Positions 41,538 through 43,557 of a stretch of DNA of 43,557 bases are shown here, in pieces. The stretch lies in the NCBI GenBank assembly GCA_009784825.1, contig WQXO01000016.1, positions 1 to 43,557 on the forward strand, in the 5' to 3' direction. Made by a program: the position numbers and the translations under genes. The notes under the pieces are model-generated. The model did not search any database. It saw nothing but the letters and a program-made list of their open reading frames with translations, and had not been told where the DNA came from. The DNA comes from Oscillospiraceae bacterium. GTDB lineage: Bacteria > Bacillota > Clostridia > Oscillospirales > Ruminococcaceae. The number at the start of each line of letters is the position of its first letter. Position 1 is the first letter of the stretch.

Positions 41538-42872
41538 ATGATGAAAAAACAAAACAAACAAGACCTCGGACTAATCAAAACAGTCGCAGGAATTTTATTA
41601 ATCCTGTCATTCATAATGTCATTCTCGGCAATCAACAGCGTATCCGCCGACACAATAGCCCTGCGTTCTAATGAGGCGGATTACCTCACCGGAATAACCG
41701 GCTTACTCGGGCTGGGGGGAGGCTTTGCGGAAACAGTTTCGCTGAGCATCGACCCGACAATCACCCTTTCTGTTTTGTCGATTACAGGCTACTTGGCGAA
41801 TGCAGAGGTCATCGACTTAGGCAACTCGTTCCTTTCGAGAAGGCTGACAGATTTACCCATTGCCAATTTACCGGCGGCGATATTCCTCACGCTCATTGCC
41901 TTAACTAAGCTGTTCCTCAGCTCAACCCTAAGCACACAGATTGCCTCAGACGCATTTATTGCAAAAGCAGAACACGTTGTAGGAGCGGTTTCGGTCTGCG
42001 GGATTAGCTTCCTCAGTTTATTTTCAATGACCTCATTCGCCGCAGAAACCGCAGTAATCCTCACCCCCGATAACTCAGTGGCAACAGCGTTGCTGACGGG
42101 CATTTCATTCATAACATCATTTTTCAGCTTTATCACTTTCTTTGTAATCCGTGTAATGATAAAAGGGGCAGAGGCGGCAATTGCCATATCCTCGCTATTC
42201 CCGGGATTATTCCAGTTTTTACAATTCGGAAAAAACGGATTAGTCATCACCTATGGCGTATTAAGCGTAACCGAACCTATGGTTTCCTCGGTTATCGGAG
42301 GAGTAATCGTCGTATCGGCGTTCCTGCTTTACAGAGTTACCCGCCGTTTAGAACGCTACTTCCGCAGAATATATGTCGCACCATTTATAAATTCGGTGTT
42401 TATGTTTATTCTAAAACAGGACGTGCCGTTAGTCATAAAGAAAACCCCGTCATACATAAAAGAGAACTTCCCCGACCTATGGCTGTGTCAGGAGGCGTTT
42501 GTATTAGGCGGAGTGAACGGCGTCGCCAAGAGGGACATGGTTTACCTTGTTTGCAGCGGGCATAAGACTTACTTATGCCGACGACGAACCATTCCGTGGA
42601 AGTGGCACATATGGGATTACCCGATGGAACACCTTTACGGAGAAAAGCAATTCAGATTTCTAATGTTATATTCCGGTGAAGCGGGTCACAAGAAAGCCTA
42701 CATAAAAATCGTCATGCGTAGGGAGCTTAATAAACAATATGACACGCTTATGCAGATGTGCAGATTTATGGAATCCCCGAGGGACATTGAAAAAAGAGAG
42801 AAAAAAGAATTAAAGCGTGAAGCAAAAGAAAAAAAGAAAGAAGCGAAACGCTTGCAAAAACTCGGTAAATAA
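41538..42872 (+). CDS. Polytopic membrane protein with lysine-rich tail
   Basis: This 444-residue protein has an N-terminal hydrophobic segment (~14-36), five to seven further membrane segments up to ~275 (including LTGITGLLGLGGGF, LPAAIFLTLIALTKLFLSS and SVIGGVIVVSAFLLY), then a soluble domain of ~140 residues with SYIKENFPDLWLC, DMVYLVCSGHKTYLCRRR and FLMLYSGEAGHKKAYIKIV. It ends in a highly charged helix (REKKELKREAKEKKKEAKR). The membrane part looks like the DUF4126 type, but I am not sure. The two tandem ATGs have no clear RBS. Confidence 0.7.
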   Translation: MMKKQNKQDLGLIKTVAGILLILSFIMSFSAINSVSADTIALRSNEADYLTGITGLLGLGGGFAETVSLSIDPTITLSVLSITGYLANAEVIDLGNSFLSRRLTDLPIANLPAAIFLTLIALTKLFLSSTLSTQIASDAFIAKAEHVVGAVSVCGISFLSLFSMTSFAAETAVILTPDNSVATALLTGISFITSFFSFITFFVIRVMIKGAEAAIAISSLFPGLFQFLQFGKNGLVITYGVLSVTEPMVSSVIGGVIVVSAFLLYRVTRRLERYFRRIYVAPFINSVFMFILKQDVPLVIKKTPSYIKENFPDLWLCQEAFVLGGVNGVAKRDMVYLVCSGHKTYLCRRRTIPWKWHIWDYPMEHLYGEKQFRFLMLYSGEAGHKKAYIKIVMRRELNKQYDTLMQMCRFMESPRDIEKREKKELKREAKEKKKEAKRLQKLGK

Positions 42873-42877
42873 AATAA

Positions 42878-42909
42878 CGGTGTCACTTTTTAAGGGTGAC
42901 ACCGCTTTT
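42878..42909 (+). terminator. Terminator after the membrane protein gene
   Basis: Stem CGGTGTCAC (42878-42886) with GTGACACCG (42896-42904), then CTTTTTAT. It separates this gene from the convergent surface protein gene. Confidence 0.88.
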
Positions 42910-42926
42910 TATACTTATAGAACTTA

Positions 42927-43557
42927 TTATTTCCTTTTTTTAACCGCACAACTGATTAATGTTGCTGCTGCTGCGATTGCAAAAGAACCTGTGAACGCTA
43001 TAACGCCGGTAGCGGGGTTGTTCTCGTCCGGGAAGAAAAGGTTAGCGAAAGGTGTGGGAGTATTTTCTATTTCAAGTGACGGGTCATTTGAAATAACCGG
43101 AGTGGACAGAGTATCTTCATAGAACAATTCGGGAACTTCTGTCGAATTCTCACTCACAAGTGAATCCGGTGTTCCGGTGGGATTACCTGTGGGTGTTCCG
43201 GTATTTGCGGGTGTATTTGTATCTGTGTTTGCTGTATTATCATCGCCGTCTGTAGTGTTATCACCGTCATCGCCGTTAGTAGTATCGTCGTCGCCGCCGT
43301 TAGTAGTATCGTCGTCGCTACCGTTGGTAGTATCGTCGTCGCCACCGTTGGTAGTATCGTCGTCGCCACCGTTGGTAGTATCGTCGTCGCCACCGTTGGT
43401 AGTATCATCATCGCCGCCATTGGTAGTATCATCATCGCCGCCATTGGTAGTATCGTCGTCGCCACCGTTAGTAGTATCGTCGTCGCCACCGTTAGTAGTA
43501 TCGTCGTCGCCACCGTTGGTAGTATCGTCGTCGCCGCCATTGGTAGTATCGTCGTCG
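42927..43557 (-). CDS. C-terminal end of repeat-rich surface protein (NPxTG-type anchor)
   Basis: This is an open frame from the window edge to the TAA at 42927; 210 codons are seen. Reading from the edge there are ~12 copies of an octapeptide DDDTTNGG, then a Thr/Pro/Asn-rich stretch (NTDTNTPANTGTPTGNPTG). After ~50 less biased residues comes the anchor: NPATG (near 43000-43020), a hydrophobic helix (VIAFTGSFAIAAAATLISCAV) and the basic tail KKRK. This resembles sortase signals of the LPxTG kind with N in place of L. The N-terminal domains lie outside the window. Confidence 0.85.
   Translation of the reverse strand, partial: DDDTTNGGDDDTTNGGDDDTTNGGDDDTTNGGDDDTTNGGDDDTTNGGDDDTTNGGDDDTTNGGDDDTTNGGDDDTTNGSDDDTTNGGDDDTTNGDDGDNTTDGDDNTANTDTNTPANTGTPTGNPTGTPDSLVSENSTEVPELFYEDTLSTPVISNDPSLEIENTPTPFANLFFPDENNPATGVIAFTGSFAIAAAATLISCAVKKRK
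43275..43557 (-). repeat. 24-bp repeats encoding DDDTTNGG
   Basis: Nearly twelve units of 24 bp to the window edge, differing mainly at third codon positions (GTT/ATT, TCG/TCA). One unit has S instead of the last G. The array probably forms an acidic stalk spanning the cell wall. Its full length cannot be seen. Confidence 0.93.

Noticed and set aside
43154-43557. Plus/minus repeat region as a possible CRISPR array
   Set aside because: Units are contiguous 24-bp codon repeats without spacers and lie in frame in a surface protein gene. The same holds for the 18-bp repeats at 39710-39997 and the 81-bp repeats at 1-243.

Overview
The window looks like chromosomal DNA from a spore-forming, Gram-positive anaerobe of the class Clostridia (Ruminococcus/Oscillospira-like). 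The reasons are a spoIIR sporulation gene, hemZ next to hemW, many Gram-positive lipoproteins with clear lipoboxes, an NPxTG-type wall-anchor tail, strong GGAGG ribosome sites, and near-consensus TTGACA-17-TATAAT promoters. No species can be named from the sequence alone. I see no rRNA, tRNA or CRISPR array.

Layout. 1-1.1 kb: 5' part of a secreted protein with cysteine-rich 27-residue repeats, cut by the window edge. 1.3-3.0 kb: ACT-domain protein plus UPF0210 protein. 3.0-6.3 kb (minus): hemW, a PD-(D/E)XK nuclease, an RNHCP zinc protein and a lipoprotein. 6.3-6.6 kb: a compact convergent locus that looks like an undescribed type I toxin/antisense-RNA module. 6.6-10 kb (minus): iscS-iscU-lepA. 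10.2-14.3 kb: an ECF sigma factor with a membrane partner, facing a PLDc_N/ABC ATPase/permease operon whose permease is fused to an alpha/beta hydrolase and whose promoter carries a perfect inverted-repeat operator. 14.4-17.4 kb: three paralogous lipoproteins (DUF5104-like), interrupted by a uridine-kinase-like gene and by a 512-bp unit in which a DUF559 (Vsr-fold) nuclease gene sits between 53-bp inverted REP-like repeats. 17.4-25.4 kb (minus): MntA-HepT toxin-antitoxin genes downstream of hemZ, an MBL hydrolase, rel, recJ and a MATE exporter. 25.5-29.1 kb: small accessory genes and a phage/ICE-like switch (XRE repressor, ImmA protease, RinA/ArpU-like regulator, three repeated operators). 29.0-32.7 kb: der, plsY, gpsA and the convergent spoIIR. 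32.8-35.1 kb: a second ECF sigma factor with a textbook ECF promoter, and its membrane partner. 35.1-41.5 kb: three toxin-antitoxin type pairs (HigBA, DinJ-YoeB, DUF4258 with a YgiT-type zinc finger) around mgtE and a MacB-like ABC transporter with sixteen hexapeptide repeats. 41.5 kb to the end: a polytopic membrane protein and the C-terminal end of a repeat-rich surface protein.

Conserved housekeeping genes (lepA, iscSU, rel, recJ, der, plsY, gpsA, hemW, hemZ, mgtE) alternate with small mobile or selfish modules. The points I consider most worth following up are the DUF559 nuclease bracketed by inverted REP-like repeats (15861-16372), the convergent small-toxin locus (6275-6568), and arrays of about five heptanucleotide units at four places, two of them inside the reading frames of hemW and iscS.
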